Positions 37,810 through 50,000 of a DNA stretch of 64,000 nucleotides are shown in pieces. The notes beneath the pieces are model-generated. The model was not told where the DNA came from. It searched no databases and saw only the letters and a list, made by a program, of their open reading frames with translations. The position numbers and the translations under genes were made by a program. This DNA is from Rhyacichthys aspro (lineage: Eukaryota; Chordata; Actinopteri; Gobiiformes; Rhyacichthyidae). Where the stretch lies: contig CM072162.1 of assembly GCA_036850595.1 (NCBI GenBank), positions 18,033,758-18,097,757 on the forward strand, written 5' to 3'. Position 1 is the first letter of the stretch; each line of letters opens with the position of its first letter.

Positions 37810-37901
37810 TTAATGATGAACTGCAGCCTCCTTTTCTGCCTCCGTCTGGTTTCTGTCATCCAGCCTCTCTTCCTCTTGATCTTCCATCGGCAGCACTCCC
37901 T
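37810..37901 (-). CDS. candidate terminal coding exon of an unidentified minus-strand gene
   Basis: After an excellent splice acceptor (T-rich tract from about 37,945 ending TGCACTTTCAG) a frame opens as two bases plus GVLPMEDQEEERLDDRNQTE and AEKEAAVHH, then TAA. The tail is strongly acidic and hydrophilic, as C-terminal cytosolic tails often are. An overlapping basic frame (KIKRKRGW...) is the less likely reading. It lies 4.2 kb upstream of wdr11 on the same strand. In mammals PLPP4 holds that place, but the tail does not resemble the human PLPP4 C-terminus I remember, and no PLPP4 core exon was found in the window. Gene identity unknown. Confidence 0.35.
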
Positions 37902-40900
37902 CTGAAAGTGCAATGGGCATACCGAAACAGAAAGATGAAATAGATGCAACACAGCCATAAAATTCACATTGATTCCTATAAAACCATCACAGCCCATATG
38001 GAAGAGTTGTGTTATACTGTGTCATATCAGTTCAGCTGAAAAGTTTGGGGTTGATGGAAAAAGCTGGGCTATTTCCCTTTCAACTCCTAATCATCAGATT
38101 AGTCTGTGTGTCATACACGAAGAGCATCAGATCCACACAAATGGGCCGGGCCTTTGATTCATGTTTCCAAAATGTGCTCACAGCCATATCCCATATTTGA
38201 AAGTCTTTACAGAAATCATTTCCCACAAGAAAGATATCCCTGTATTCCTTTACCATCAATTTGGCCCATCTTGAGAAAGGTCTCCCATAGATGGAAGTGA
38301 TTGCAGTGTTGACACGTGTCAAGATCCTTCATATTTTCTTCACAGGTGAGTAGAGTAGTTAAAAGACTTCTCAATTATCAAGCTACTTTTGATTTTGCTA
38401 CTACAGCTTTTATCAACATGGTGTGTGCCTTGAAACTTAAACTTGAGATCTCCATTATTTCCAGTCTCAGTATTAGCAACTTGGTATCCATCTTTAATCA
38501 ACCCTGTGTAATTTTTAGCCAGTAGAGGACGCTGATCCCTCTACAGACTCTACTCCCTCTACAGCGGTGTCATTTTACGGATATTGTTTAGTGGAGTTTA
38601 TCCAAGAGGCAAGTTTGGAATAAAAAATAAAAAATAATCATAGGGTAATTTTAGTGTATTTTGTACAAATACGACTCTGCCAGGTTCCCGTGTTTTGGCC
38701 TATTTCTCCCTAAATTTGAGCCGTAAAGCATGTCACTCACATAATGTCTTGCAATGTGACTCTGTCCCGGAAACAGGAAAGTTACATTGGAGGTTGGAGG
38801 TGTCAGTGAGATAGGCATGATTCTTCTTATCTCAGGTCTAAGAACCATAAAGTTACGCAGGGCTACTTTAACTTCCTGAACATATAGTGCTGATGGATAA
38901 TGATCCCTGGTGTGTCCGGACACATTGCTTTTATGTGGTCCTCGGACATGCATCATCATTGTCAACAAGAATGGAGCCGATATTTTTATTTGCATTTGGT
39001 GTACAATGTCAAAGAGTTTCGACAAATTGTGCTACTTTAAAAAGGGAAATAGTATTCAGTGAAATAGCAGGAAGCTGACCCACAGGCGAAACTGACGTGG
39101 TGCATTTGCTGCCATAAAATCGTCTCTTAATGGCTGGCCTTTTCCCACAAAGTCATTATTTTACACTCAGGATTCATAATCCCTTGTGGAAAGTGGCAAA
39201 ATTACCCATAATGACAGAGTGATTATAACACATACTTTGATCCTGTTCACCTATAGAGAGCCGTAGGAAATGGAAACCTTGGAGATGCTCCATATGAATG
39301 CAGTGTTCACTATAGACTGGCAGCTGATTACTGAAGTGCACACTGAGCGTTGTTGTAGACATTTTATGAGGGCCTTGAGGGATAATTGTGGATGTGCATT
39401 TGTTATGCAAAGAGTCCAGAGTCAGTCATACATCAGAGTTACTTTTTATCAGTGCAAATAAGGGCCATGTATTTGTGAAGTTGTATCTTTAGATCATAAT
39501 ACAAATGCCACAGCTCCACGGGAGAGCAAAGCTGGAGGAGAAAAGGAAAGGACAGATTTGAAAGTAATTCCTAAAAAAACAAGATGACAAAAAACACATT
39601 TACATGTAGAAAAAAATATAAAAATGGATATATTGATCGTCATCTGCTGGAACATGTCACATGGTGAGAGATCATCTATTATAGAGTTGCAGCTTTCATT
39701 ATCACAACTGTAAGCTTGCAGTAGAAATGGGTTTACCTGAGTGACAGCAATGATTTGGTGCCGAGTACTTGTTTCATATCAGTGTGACATGGAAAATTCA
39801 ACCTCTGTGTGCTCAGTTGTTCCCTTACAGCGATATAAACACACTCTTATCTATAAGAGGCCATTAAGCTTTTGTGCACCAGTCAGGGGTCATACCACTG
39901 CAGGTGTAAAGGCTTTAGTCATTTAACTACCAAGACGACAAGACACTGATGAAAATGAACTGACATAAACCAAGCTCTCAGGAAAATTCAGCTTTGGTTT
40001 TACTTAACCTATCATCCGCATTATTTTTCATGAACAGGAGAGATAATGTTTAATATGTGTCTAATGAAGCTGACCCTGTGAAATTCATGTTTTCTACCGG
40101 CTGGCCGCACCGGATGCCTTCCTCCCTCTCAATGTTTTATTAACATCCAATAAACGACAAGGTGACGGACGGTCAGACATGAAATGCTGTTAAAGAAAAC
40201 GAGCCTCCCTCAAGAGGTGGGTAAACAAAATAAATTATAGGCTTGATGTGTGATGTTTCAATAATGCAGCCGCAGCAGGACTATATGCAGTGTGGACGAG
40301 GCTTCAGAGCTTATTAGCTTTACTGAGGAGGAAGAGCAGTGCACGGCTGGTACAGAGCATTTAGGTTGGTTTTCTCTTGGCTTAATGCGATGATGAGCCT
40401 TTAAATCTTCAACTAAAGGATAAGCCTTATGTCCTGCAGTCATGGGAATCATTTTTATTGCTCACCAGCATATTTTAATATGTACATGGCCTTGTTTGTT
40501 TCCTCACACATTTTGTGATTTTACCTGATTTTGAAAACAGAGGGGTTTATTTAAAGGCTTTAATACAGTTTGTCAACAGAAATCAACAATACGTTTCAGC
40601 ATTAATGATCATTATTGCAACAGGCGCATAACAATTTTGACATTTGTTCATTTTGTTGAGTTTTAGACACTATTGTAATCAAATGGTAACACAAAATGAG
40701 CCATGAAATTTTATTTTGGAGCACTCACAAGCCAAAAGTCACTGGGACTTTTTTTTAATTATCTGGGGACAGGTACAGAACACCACATAACACCTAACAT
40801 GGAGGACACAGTAATGTACAGGGTTCAGATTGTTATACAACCCGTGCTTCCACACTAAAAGCTGTTAAACATCCATACACTCCATTTGAAAATATGGTTA

Positions 40901-42040
40901 TGACTGTATTTCACATGATCAAATCTGGCTTTTCCAATAAAATGTTTGCACACTGCTTCCATAGACCTGTCTTTATAGAAAAAAGACCAAGTGAATGCAT
41001 GTATGACTGGCAAACATAAAACTGATCCATGAACAGTATAGCTCCTGTTGTTGCCAGGGATACACTTAAATCAAAGCCAAATGCAATGGCATGAAAGACA
41101 AAAGACAGTGAAGTAACCAAGAGAGACAGAGATGTTTTCCTTCTTATCTTGACGTCTCAATTGGATTCCACCACTCAGGCCGTATTGATCAAGTAGGCTT
41201 CATAATAATAAAGAATATTGATCTGACACACAATTGAGCTGGGGCTTTGTATATTGGAGGAAGCAAAACATTCGATGGATGCCAGAGAATAGAAAAAGTG
41301 AAGGCAGCTCAAGGCTGACGTCTGAAAAATGGCTTAAAATCCAAACAAAAGCAAAACCACAGTGCAGTAACTAAAGCTACATCAGCATTGTTTTATGTGA
41401 GGGGAGGTTTTTATGGCAAAATAGGGCTGGCATTATTACAAATGAGCTCCTCTGTGCCGACTATAATAGTGAATTCATCTGTGTATGTGCCATAGTGTAC
41501 AAACAATATCTGCACTCTTATGTTCACCGGTGCATGACTTTCAATTAGTTCCACTCCATCTTGGACCAGGGATGAGCTACGTGCTAATTACCGTCGTTTC
41601 AATTAAGCTTGATGACTTTCCCAGAGCAAGGGTGTATTGCAGCTCCATATTAATGGACCAGTGGAGTGACGCACGTCTTCAGTCAGTCAGTAAATAAGTG
41701 GAAAGAACAATTTAAAAGGCACAGAAAGAGAGTTACAGGAGTTTGAGAGTGACTTAGTTTACAGTCCTCACAGTGATGTCTTCACTGTGGTCTTTGCTAC
41801 AGTTTTTTTCTGATCTTTCATGTTACTTCAGATGAAATCACTGTAACCACTGTAAGCAATCACAGCAGATACATTAGAACCCAGTCAAATAACAACTGAT
41901 GAATATAAACTGTCACCATAGAATGAATGTAAAGTAAAGGTTTTTTTTACTACAGACCTAATCTTGAACAAAAACATGTATTTATAGTTTGAATACTGTG
42001 TGAGGAGCTACTCTGAGCCTCCACAGTCTGAATCAGAGGT
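37902..42040. other. intergenic, no proven gene; possible old repeat at 38,520-38,900
   Basis: About 38,520-38,900 contains phrases typical of dispersed fish repeats (reverse strand AGTAGCCCTGCGTAACTTTA, GTTCTTAGACCT) and a long but unconvincing minus-strand open frame; I read it as a decayed non-autonomous element. An octamer lies at 38988-38995. The rest, including repeat-poor stretches at 40,080-40,450 and 41,450-41,700, shows no coding exon. Confidence 0.25.
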
Positions 42041-42170
42041 GAGAGTTTTGTCCATGATGGATGTGAGCTTGGTCTAACATCCTCCTCTCATCCAGCACTT
42101 CAACAGAGTCCGTCTGGCAGCCCAGGACCGAGCTCGCCCTCCTGACCTGTTCGATCTCTTCCTGTCCTAG
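42041..42170 (-). mobile_element. LINE (non-LTR retrotransposon) 3' fragment, end of the reverse-transcriptase ORF
   Basis: The reverse strand reads EQVRRASSVLGCQTDSVEVL followed by DERRMLDQAHI. This matches the recurrent C-terminal end of fish LINE polyproteins ('VRRASSVLGCPLDPVEV...ERRMLTKLTSIL', recalled). The catalytic reverse-transcriptase core is absent, and the frame breaks within about 40 codons, so it is a 5'-truncated dead copy. The clade (L2 or Rex type) is not resolved. Confidence 0.65.
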
Positions 42171-43139
42171 AACCTACCGTCCATCCTCCAGAAGCTACTG
42201 TAGCGTCCTTAACAAAGTCCTTAACAGTGGCCTGTGCTCTGTGAAGAACCTCAGTGTCTATGACAGGTGGAGGCGACTGTGGGATATGGGTCTGAAGTTC
42301 ATTCTGATTGGCCTGTTCATACTTTAATTTCAGAATTACACTCAGAGATAAATGTGGAGATGACCTGGAGCTAAATAAACAAGATCAGATTCCTTGTGGT
42401 TTGGCCTGTTCACACTAACAAACACTAATATAAAGTGACTGATCAAGGGTAAGGGTAATGTAGGGAAAAAAAACACAATGGAAATGGATTATGGATATGT
42501 TTAGACACCAAAATTAGTAAAGTCAGTATTTTCACTTTTTACTTTAGCATCAAACTGGCTGTGAGTTGGATCCAACTTTAAATCCTACTTGCAACATCAC
42601 ATTTTCTACTTATAACTTTTACAATGTACCACTTTATAATAACAATGGGCACATCTTCCTACACATGTCCGCCCACACTTTACACTTCAGCTCAACTTTT
42701 GTTCAGTGAATTAAACTCACGACTCTGGAGGGTAATAGACCTTTACACTATCACACTATCTGAACTCCAGCGCCAAAAAAGCAGTGCAAACAAGTAAAGG
42801 ACAAATCTAACTGTGAACTCCACCACCTATCAAACCTGTAATAATAAGTCAGGTTTATTCTCAGATGTTGTTGATATAATTCAGACTAAGTGTCATGACT
42901 AAGGTTGACTCGTGTCCTTTGTAGGAGATGAGATGTGGCTGTAATTTCTGACAGGAGTGAAGGTCACTCAAGTCCCAGGAGCCAAGCAGTGTAGGCTGCT
43001 TAAAGTAAAGAGGACGATCTAAGTGTTTTTGATAACACTTGAGCGACAAGTCCACGTTGCCCTTGTGTTGGGCTCTCACAATCTGATGTGTCCAGGGATG
43101 TAGGCTTTGAAAACAGGCACAGACAGTGTAGCGCTGATG
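42171..43139. other. intergenic with a local duplication of 'ttggcctgttca(c/t)act'
   Basis: TTGGCCTGTTCATACT (about 42,308) and TTGGCCTGTTCACACT (about 42,402) lie about 95 bp apart, perhaps part of a decayed element next to the LINE fragment. Otherwise nothing seen. Confidence 0.4.
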
Positions 43140-43310
43140 GTAAGAGAAGATGAGCCTGGGTGCTGATGGGTAATCAGTCACGGCTGCCGCCAAAATGGGA
43201 GCAGGTTCCACAGCAGTGATCAGCGATGGCGAGAGAGCGGGAGACACCAGGACGGCGGCGAACAGGAGGTTACGGAGATAAAGTGCAACAGACTGGAGAA
43301 GACAAAGCGC
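42861..43310 (-). other. long minus-strand open stretch without a clear ATG
   Basis: About 150 codons are open from near 43,310 to a TGA at 42,861, followed almost at once by GAATAAACC, an AATAAA signal. The N-terminal side reads ALCLLQSVALYLRNLLFAAV, hydrophobic as a signal anchor might be. No ATG lies in frame at the start, and TCTTCTCCAG at its upstream end could be an acceptor. I do not recognise the sequence. It may be a terminal exon, a lncRNA or chance in a GC-richer island. Confidence 0.15.
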
Positions 43311-43440
43311 AGTTTGATGGCATCCCTAAAGCAGTCTGCTCTAATCCCGAGACCTGACCCACCGACAGGGAGTGGGCGAGCAGCTGAGCACATGATGTTT
43401 TTATAAACTATCACCGCCAACTTTCAGCCTGAACGCGTGG
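43140..43440. promoter_or_regulatory. CpG-rich cluster, candidate promoter of an unidentified transcript
   Basis: About 20 CpGs in 300 bp stand out from CpG-poor surroundings (GGCTGCCGCC, GGACGGCGGCG, GAACGCGTGG). A minus-strand TATA box (TTTATAAAA, 43399-43407) sits at its distal end and would place a start near 43,370. E-boxes (CACATG, CAGCTG) lie between. This is 9.7 kb upstream of wdr11, so it could be an alternative first exon, an antisense or lncRNA promoter, or an unrelated gene start. Confidence 0.35.
43226..43357 (+). other. short plus-strand open frame (43 codons) in the CpG cluster
   Basis: ATG in a strong context (GCGATGG) begins MARERETPGRRRTGGYGDKV and ends at TGA 43355-43357. 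Basic start, hydrophilic, no known domain. May be a first coding exon or chance; the minus strand over the same bases is also open for about 150 codons without a usable ATG. Confidence 0.15.
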
Positions 43441-43910
43441 AAGTGTAATCCAATTCAAGAAAAGAAAGGGTTTAGTACAAAGTTAAAGAGTATCATTCAT
43501 TCAAGTCAAAATAAAAAGTTTGTGTTGTGCTTCTTCTTTTTTTAACACAGCAGAACAAAAGCAAACATCTGCACAGCACAAAACAAAATGTTCTGATCCT
43601 GTTTAATTAATGATTGACCTTTCTGAATTAACAAAACTGTGATTGAATACATGACTAATAGACATTCAATACAATTTCATCTGTTTTCATAACATTCAAC
43701 TTTCAAATTTCTCATTAATATTCATTTATCTAAAATGGACGGGGCCTATGCAATCACTCATGCAGTGGGTAAACTTTTTTGATATAGTCTGATGTTTAAG
43801 GGAATAGCACTCACTTGGATTCCTCTGGAAAAGTGGAGTGTCTATAAAGAAGGAAGTTTGGGCATCTTTACTTCTCCAGCAACTCAGCCCCAGAAAAGAA
43901 GAAGAAAAAA

Positions 43911-44030
43911 AGGCGGGGGGTTCCCCCCCTTTTTTCCCTTAAAAAACCGGGGCGGGATTTCCCCCCCCCCCCCCCCCCCCCCCCCCCAAACCCCCCCCCC
44001 CCCCCCAACCCCCCTTTTAACAGAAAAAAA
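43911..44030. other. homopolymer-corrupted stretch, probable assembly artefact
   Basis: Runs of G, C, T, A and C up to 27 long follow one another (AGGCGGGGGGTTCCCCCCC, then long poly-C broken by AAA and AA). This differs sharply from both flanks and has the look of low-quality reads or gap filling. It should not be used for gene calling. Confidence 0.7.
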
Positions 44031-47000
44031 AGATAATTGCTGGCAGGCTAATCGGTTTGTACACTGAAAAAGTATTTGTAAACGATGTAGGTGTAAAATC
44101 TATACCATCTACAGTTCGTAATAATACAAGCATGAAAACATACCCTGCTATTGATTCTCCGCCCTTTAACAAAGCTTGTTTCCCATTACGCAAAGCTAAT
44201 GGCATTGTTGCACTCCGAAAGGTGATGATTTATTTGGCGCTGCAAACATTTTGATTACAGATGATGTCAGTAACAAGTGTTCAGGCAGCGTTTTCTTCAG
44301 GTATTCATCATCTCTCAGTCTCACTCTCAAGCTGACGTCTTCGCAACCCTATAGGAGTTACAGTGATAAATGGCTGCAAAATTGGAAATACACGGTGTGC
44401 ACTCACTTCATTTTACAGTTGACTGGCTGTTTGTGTAAAGGTTGCTCGTTTTCAATAAATTTACGTGTGTGACAAATACAACCTTGATAAATCTGCTTAT
44501 ACACAGGCCAAACCTGGAATATGTCCAGCATATTAGAATACACAATAGATGTCTTTCTTTTCAGCAGATATGAATAAAACATGGCAACCATTTTAGCTGC
44601 ATGATGCTGATGTACTGCACAAGGTCAACCACAGAAAGAATTCACGCACGGTCCAAACCTTATAAAAAAAGCTGTCACAAACAGTCAGTGGTGCTTTAGT
44701 GGTTTAAAAAAAGTGTTGGGGATAGTGTTAAAAAAAGGACACAGGCTGAAAATGACACATGGCTAGAGATGAGTGCAAAAAAGCCTTCAAGCCTTGTCTT
44801 AAATTACAGCAAATGAGTGTTTCTGTGCCTGTCTGGAGATAGCATTACTGTTTTGTTGATGACTTTGCCCAAATTTATAATCAGCCTTTAATGAACCACA
44901 AAGAGAATTAACCACAACAACAACCCAAGGCCTCATTTATTAATAACAACACAACAATTGACAGTGGCTTTTCATTGGCCACTTGTGGTCCTACATTTTC
45001 CAGTAACTGCAATTTAAAATAAATAATATTAAAGACTTTTGCTGGAAATGGACAATAAAGAACATAAATAACTACTGAACAGAAACCATGGTTAATAGGT
45101 AATTCCTGTATTTAGGCAAAAGGTTCCTAGAAAAATAGATCAGTTTTGAATATTTAAATTGAGAGCAATGAATAAAGATATAAGATTGCACACAGAAGTA
45201 ATCCAGGCTGAAAGATAACCTCACAAGAACACATTTCCCCTTGCTGCCTGAACTGTAAACATCAGCAGATATCTGTTTGTCTTTTATCTCAGCTGAGTGC
45301 TTATTAAAGCGAGCAGGGAAACTAATAACACACCAGGTTGGAGCAGGGAAACATTTCACAGCATTGACTCTGTGGCAATCCCAGATGACAAGACAGTGGA
45401 CTTATGTCAATGGAGTTACCGACGCTGACCTTTTAATGGCTGAGTGTGTGGGAGAGAAGCTGCTCAAGACATGGCTATGCCCTCACTTCTGCTAAAAAAC
45501 ATCACTCTACTGCATTAAGAAGATGTACAAAAACAAAAAAAACATGCAAGAATTGCTATGGCAACAGCAAGGTACAAATAAAAATATTTATTTTTTTGTA
45601 ATGCAGCCAGAGGACAGGGTTATCACCAAGAGACTGAAAAAGTGTCACAAACTAAGCTACATCTGACCCTTTAAAAAAAAAGAAAAGAAAAGAAAAGAAA
45701 GAACACTAGTTAAGGACTTACCTGTGTGTAATTAATTTAAGATAAAGGAGGACATGAAGACAGCAACAACTTTGAATCAGGAGTTAATAACAAACAAATG
45801 ACAGAAATCAATGAATACACTGTAGTTTTTACAGTCCCAACGTGAGTTTCCCTTTTGCAAAGTTGTAGTCACATTTATTGTTCTTTTTTTTATCTTTTTG
45901 GCATTCACACATTTACTCAATAACCACACTTGCATTCTCGCATTAATACCACAAACACTGGGGGCATGTTGGGGCTCTTTTACTGTGACAGTGTGACCAG
46001 AAGAGGTGGAAAACCAGCTGCGGACTTTCCAGTTAATGAATGACTATGCCATGGCAGCACCTGATGTCAGAGAAAGACCACATCCTTTTTTTTCTGTGGG
46101 TCCAGACTGCAGGAGCTGTCCTCAGCTGACAGAGAGGAGAGAAAACACCAACACCAATGCATTAACAACAAAATGTGACAATCCATTCATGCATACACAC
46201 TTAATACTGGCAATGCAGCAGTGAAAACACATTTAAATCCATTATCCAGATGCTACAGAGAATAACACAATAACTCTTAGTGTTTCCTTCCCAGAATCTA
46301 TGCTGCTATTTTCCCTTTATGCATCTCCACTGTTCGCAAACAAATGACTACTTTTAATGCCTTTCCCCTTTTAATGGCACAGTCATCTCCTCTCGATAGG
46401 GGTGCTGGCTGGAATGGGACACTGTGCGGTCACTTCTCCAGTAATGAGCAGCCGTTTAGCCACTGCACAAACAACGGCAGTACACTACACCGTGGAAATC
46501 ATTCGTTTGTTAGTTGCTCGTTTTAATGCAAAGATGTAAAGGGAGATAATAAAGCAAGGCAAGCATGTTTGTGTTTGTGGTGAACGTACGGGGTTATGTT
46601 TGCGAGAGGTCATTTGGAATTGAGACGAGGAGCTTAGAGGCAGAATTCAACACAATCCTGCACTCTGAGCCATATCACACACCAGACGTGTAAGGGAGCA
46701 TGAACCTGCAGCACACAGGCACTAACTATTACATCTGTCCAGCACTTTGTCAATACTACACTCCAGGGTCACTAAAGCAGCAGTGTGTGCCGGGGATTTT
46801 AAGGCTTCAGATATTAACAAATCCCGATCCCATTGCTCAGTTTTGTTTGTCTCTATCCAAGCTTTTAGCAACATGGTAAAAATAATCTGTTTTTCACTTC
46901 TCTGCGCTAGTTCTCTGGTCCACTCCACAACAACTATCTAAAAGAAGACATTAGCCCCTTATGCATCATGTCTAGGACAAATAGTACAGTGTAGTATGTC

Positions 47001-50000
47001 TTGTTTTTATATTAGAGTTGATATTTTGTATGTAATGTGACCATAGACATAAATGAGCACACACACCTTTTCGTCTGTGGCTTCAAAATGCCTAACAGAA
47101 GCATCATAGGAGGCTGCCAGGAGATAAAACATTTCAGCTGAAAGTAAGATTGCTGTTTTTATTTACCTTGTTTGTTTGTTCAGATGAGTTTTCTTGGCTG
47201 TCAGTTTGCTGAATATGCTCTTTGACAGTTCTCGTTCAGTTGCTGTGGCTTTACTCTTCACATGGATGCTGTCAAAGAGCAGAAAAGAGACAACAACACA
47301 CTGAGGCGGCTGAATCTAAACATCACAAACTATGATTTCATTACAGAAATATGAATCGAGTCTTCAAACGGTTCACGCTATCAAAGAAATCACAGTGCAC
47401 TATGGTATGTGACAGCATGTTGTAGAGACCACGTGGCTGTCCCTCTGTGGACAAAGAGTGGATAAAGGGCACGTTACCATAGCAACTTGTCATTATTTTT
47501 TATGTTTTATGTTAGAGCTGTTTGGCCAGATACACTTTTGGACGTTTATCAGTGAAATAACATTTGTCTTTCCTAATCTTGTATGCAAAGAGGGACTGTT
47601 TGTGTGGCCTCTAATGTCAAACAACAGTTGGAAGGCGTTTCTCCATCTGCGGGCGTTGAGCCAGAGGACTTGCATGTAGCGGTCTGTGTTTATTGACAAC
47701 ATCACATGCCAAGAGGCTCTGTTATGTGGTGTTTCATGCTGTTTTTTCTCTGAAGATAGATATTAATCTACAGACACTTACCGTTTGTAAATGCCATGAG
47801 CTGCTTGTTCATTTTGCCGATGGAAGTGACACAAACTGCAATGTAATCTCTCTTTCTGTTTTGGACAGATGGCAAGTGACTGTCTTTGTGTGTGCTGTCA
47901 GTGAGTTGGTAGAGAACATTAGCAGTTCAGCTTTTCTAAATGTGTACGAGCATTTAGGCCAGATAAAGACTTCTAGCTACGATCACTGAATGTTTAGGAG
48001 TATGTTATGAGATTTTTACAGGTCTCACATTAACAAGGGGGACAAAGTTTTGTAGGACTGGTGCTTCTTAATCAAAACTGAAAACTGAGGTCTGACAAAA
48101 AGAAATAACCCAACAAAATCTACATTAAACTAAACTGAGGTAACACACACATACAGTTTAAGGGCTTTACAAATATATGAGAAGGCTACAGCTTTTTAGC
48201 ATTTTTCTCCAACTAATATACCATCATATGTATATACTGAAGGAGAAAAATGTATCTAAAAAAATGAAGTGATTACAGTTTTTTTTTTCTTCCTGCCTCT
48301 TAAGCAGGGCGTCAAAGAAGTGAGCCAAAAGGAGCCATCATGGCAAATTTATAACAACTGCAAGAAAAATTGAGAAGAGAGAAAGTAAATGAATCGTTCG
48401 CAGTGTCCAATTTATGCTTTTGCACCCTGATATAAATACACACACACTGCCACTTTGCTGGTACATACTGAAAATATCAATAGATGAACATTATAAGCAA
48501 CATTCCACATCATTTCACAAACTCCAAGCCGTAATCCCAAGTCTATGAGTTTCTGAAGTGAGGTCTTCAGCCATTAAACCATGATTCACAAGCCTCACTC
48601 CAAGAACTATGACTCAGATGCACTTCTCAACTTTACAAAACCCAGAAATATCCCACTCCAAATAAGAAGGGCGTCAAATTCGAAGAACACATCAAAGCAT
48701 AATTTGGAAGATTATCCCACCTTGCTAAATGTGTAGGATCCATTTCATTATCATTTCTAGTAGGAGGCTGGAGCACAAGATTTGTTTCTGCAAGACAGCA
48801 GAGAAGCAGCACATGTCTAAAAATGTCTCCAGATAATATTCATGGCGTGTGTGAGAGATGGAAGCCCTGGATATACCGCAATGTCGCTGTGCTACCATCT
48901 GCAACTAAATGATTACCGGCTGCATCTTGTGCCTGGACACACTTACAAGATCAGAGAGCTCCAGGGAAGAAGAGAAGGGTTTATTCAATGTATCTGCAGT
49001 CAGGTAATCCGACCGGTGCTGGAATAAGAAGATTAGCAATACACACTGATGAGTGGAAGAAGTGGAGCTGAAGAGTGCGGAGCTGTGAACCTGGATGAGT
49101 TTGTGCTCTGGCATCAAGATCAGGATTTAGTACAGAAGGATGAAAAGGCAGCTGAGAAAAGTTTTCCGAACCTTGCTTTATCCTTGAAAAGTTTAAGCGA
49201 GTCAAGTAACAAGTTTTTGGGTTTTTTTTATGCATTTATTTTTTTATATTTTACCCTTTTTAAGTGACAGTTGATACAGACTCGAAACTGCTTTAAATTG
49301 GCTCTCTACTGCTACTCCCGTTAGAAAGGCTTACATATGTTATTAAAGGAGACATAAATGGATTCTTTACAGTCTGGAGACCTTTCCTAGACTTCATTGA
49401 AATTGATTTAAACGGTTTTGCATCTGTAGGATCCAATTAACATACCACTCACACACAGAGGAGGACTGTGTGACTGTCTGCGTCCCTTGCGTCCCACCCC
49501 CCAGACCAACCGAGTAGTTATTGCTGATGCCATGTTGTTTTCCAGGCATATACCGTAGCATTTGGAGCATGACTCTTTCTGCTACTATAGTTTTCAAAAC
49601 ACATTGTATATGCTGCACCTCCACCGGTAAAAGAACAGTAAGTGGCTTCGATCAGCTCACAATAAAACCTCAGCGTAACTTTAACGGTTATGTAATTACA
49701 CAGCAGCACAGTTGTAAATATTCATGCATCGTTTATAATGAGTCGCATTACGATGCTCAGGTTTTTTCCACTGAAAGTTTCTTGTGGCAGATGACATAGT
49801 GTTATTCATCAAAGATTCATGGACAGGAAATCATCTGTAAATCACTGTTATGATTCATGCATATTTAACAAGGCCTCATAAACCCTGGGTGTATGTCTGG
49901 GGCCAATATGTCCTCCACTTTCTATGATAATGAATGAAGGTTTATGTGTGAGCCCACCCAACAGCTTGAAGGCATCATCCCTCACTTCACTGTCAAAAAA

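Noticed and set aside
38651..39025. Minus-strand 124-codon open frame
   Set aside because: Lies in sequence that resembles a dispersed fish repeat, with no recognisable domain or splice sites.
43792..44067. Plus-strand 91-codon open frame with poly-proline
   Set aside because: Its proline run is encoded by the poly-C artefact; no splice or homology support.
46722..46928. Minus-strand 68-codon open frame with a helical, charged sequence
   Set aside because: Coding-like composition but no homologue I recognise, no splice context, and a repeat origin is possible.
48842..49267. Two consecutive plus-strand open frames of 61 and 72 codons
   Set aside because: The second has a hydrophilic start but ends in low-complexity Phe/Tyr/Leu; no homology or splice signal joins them.
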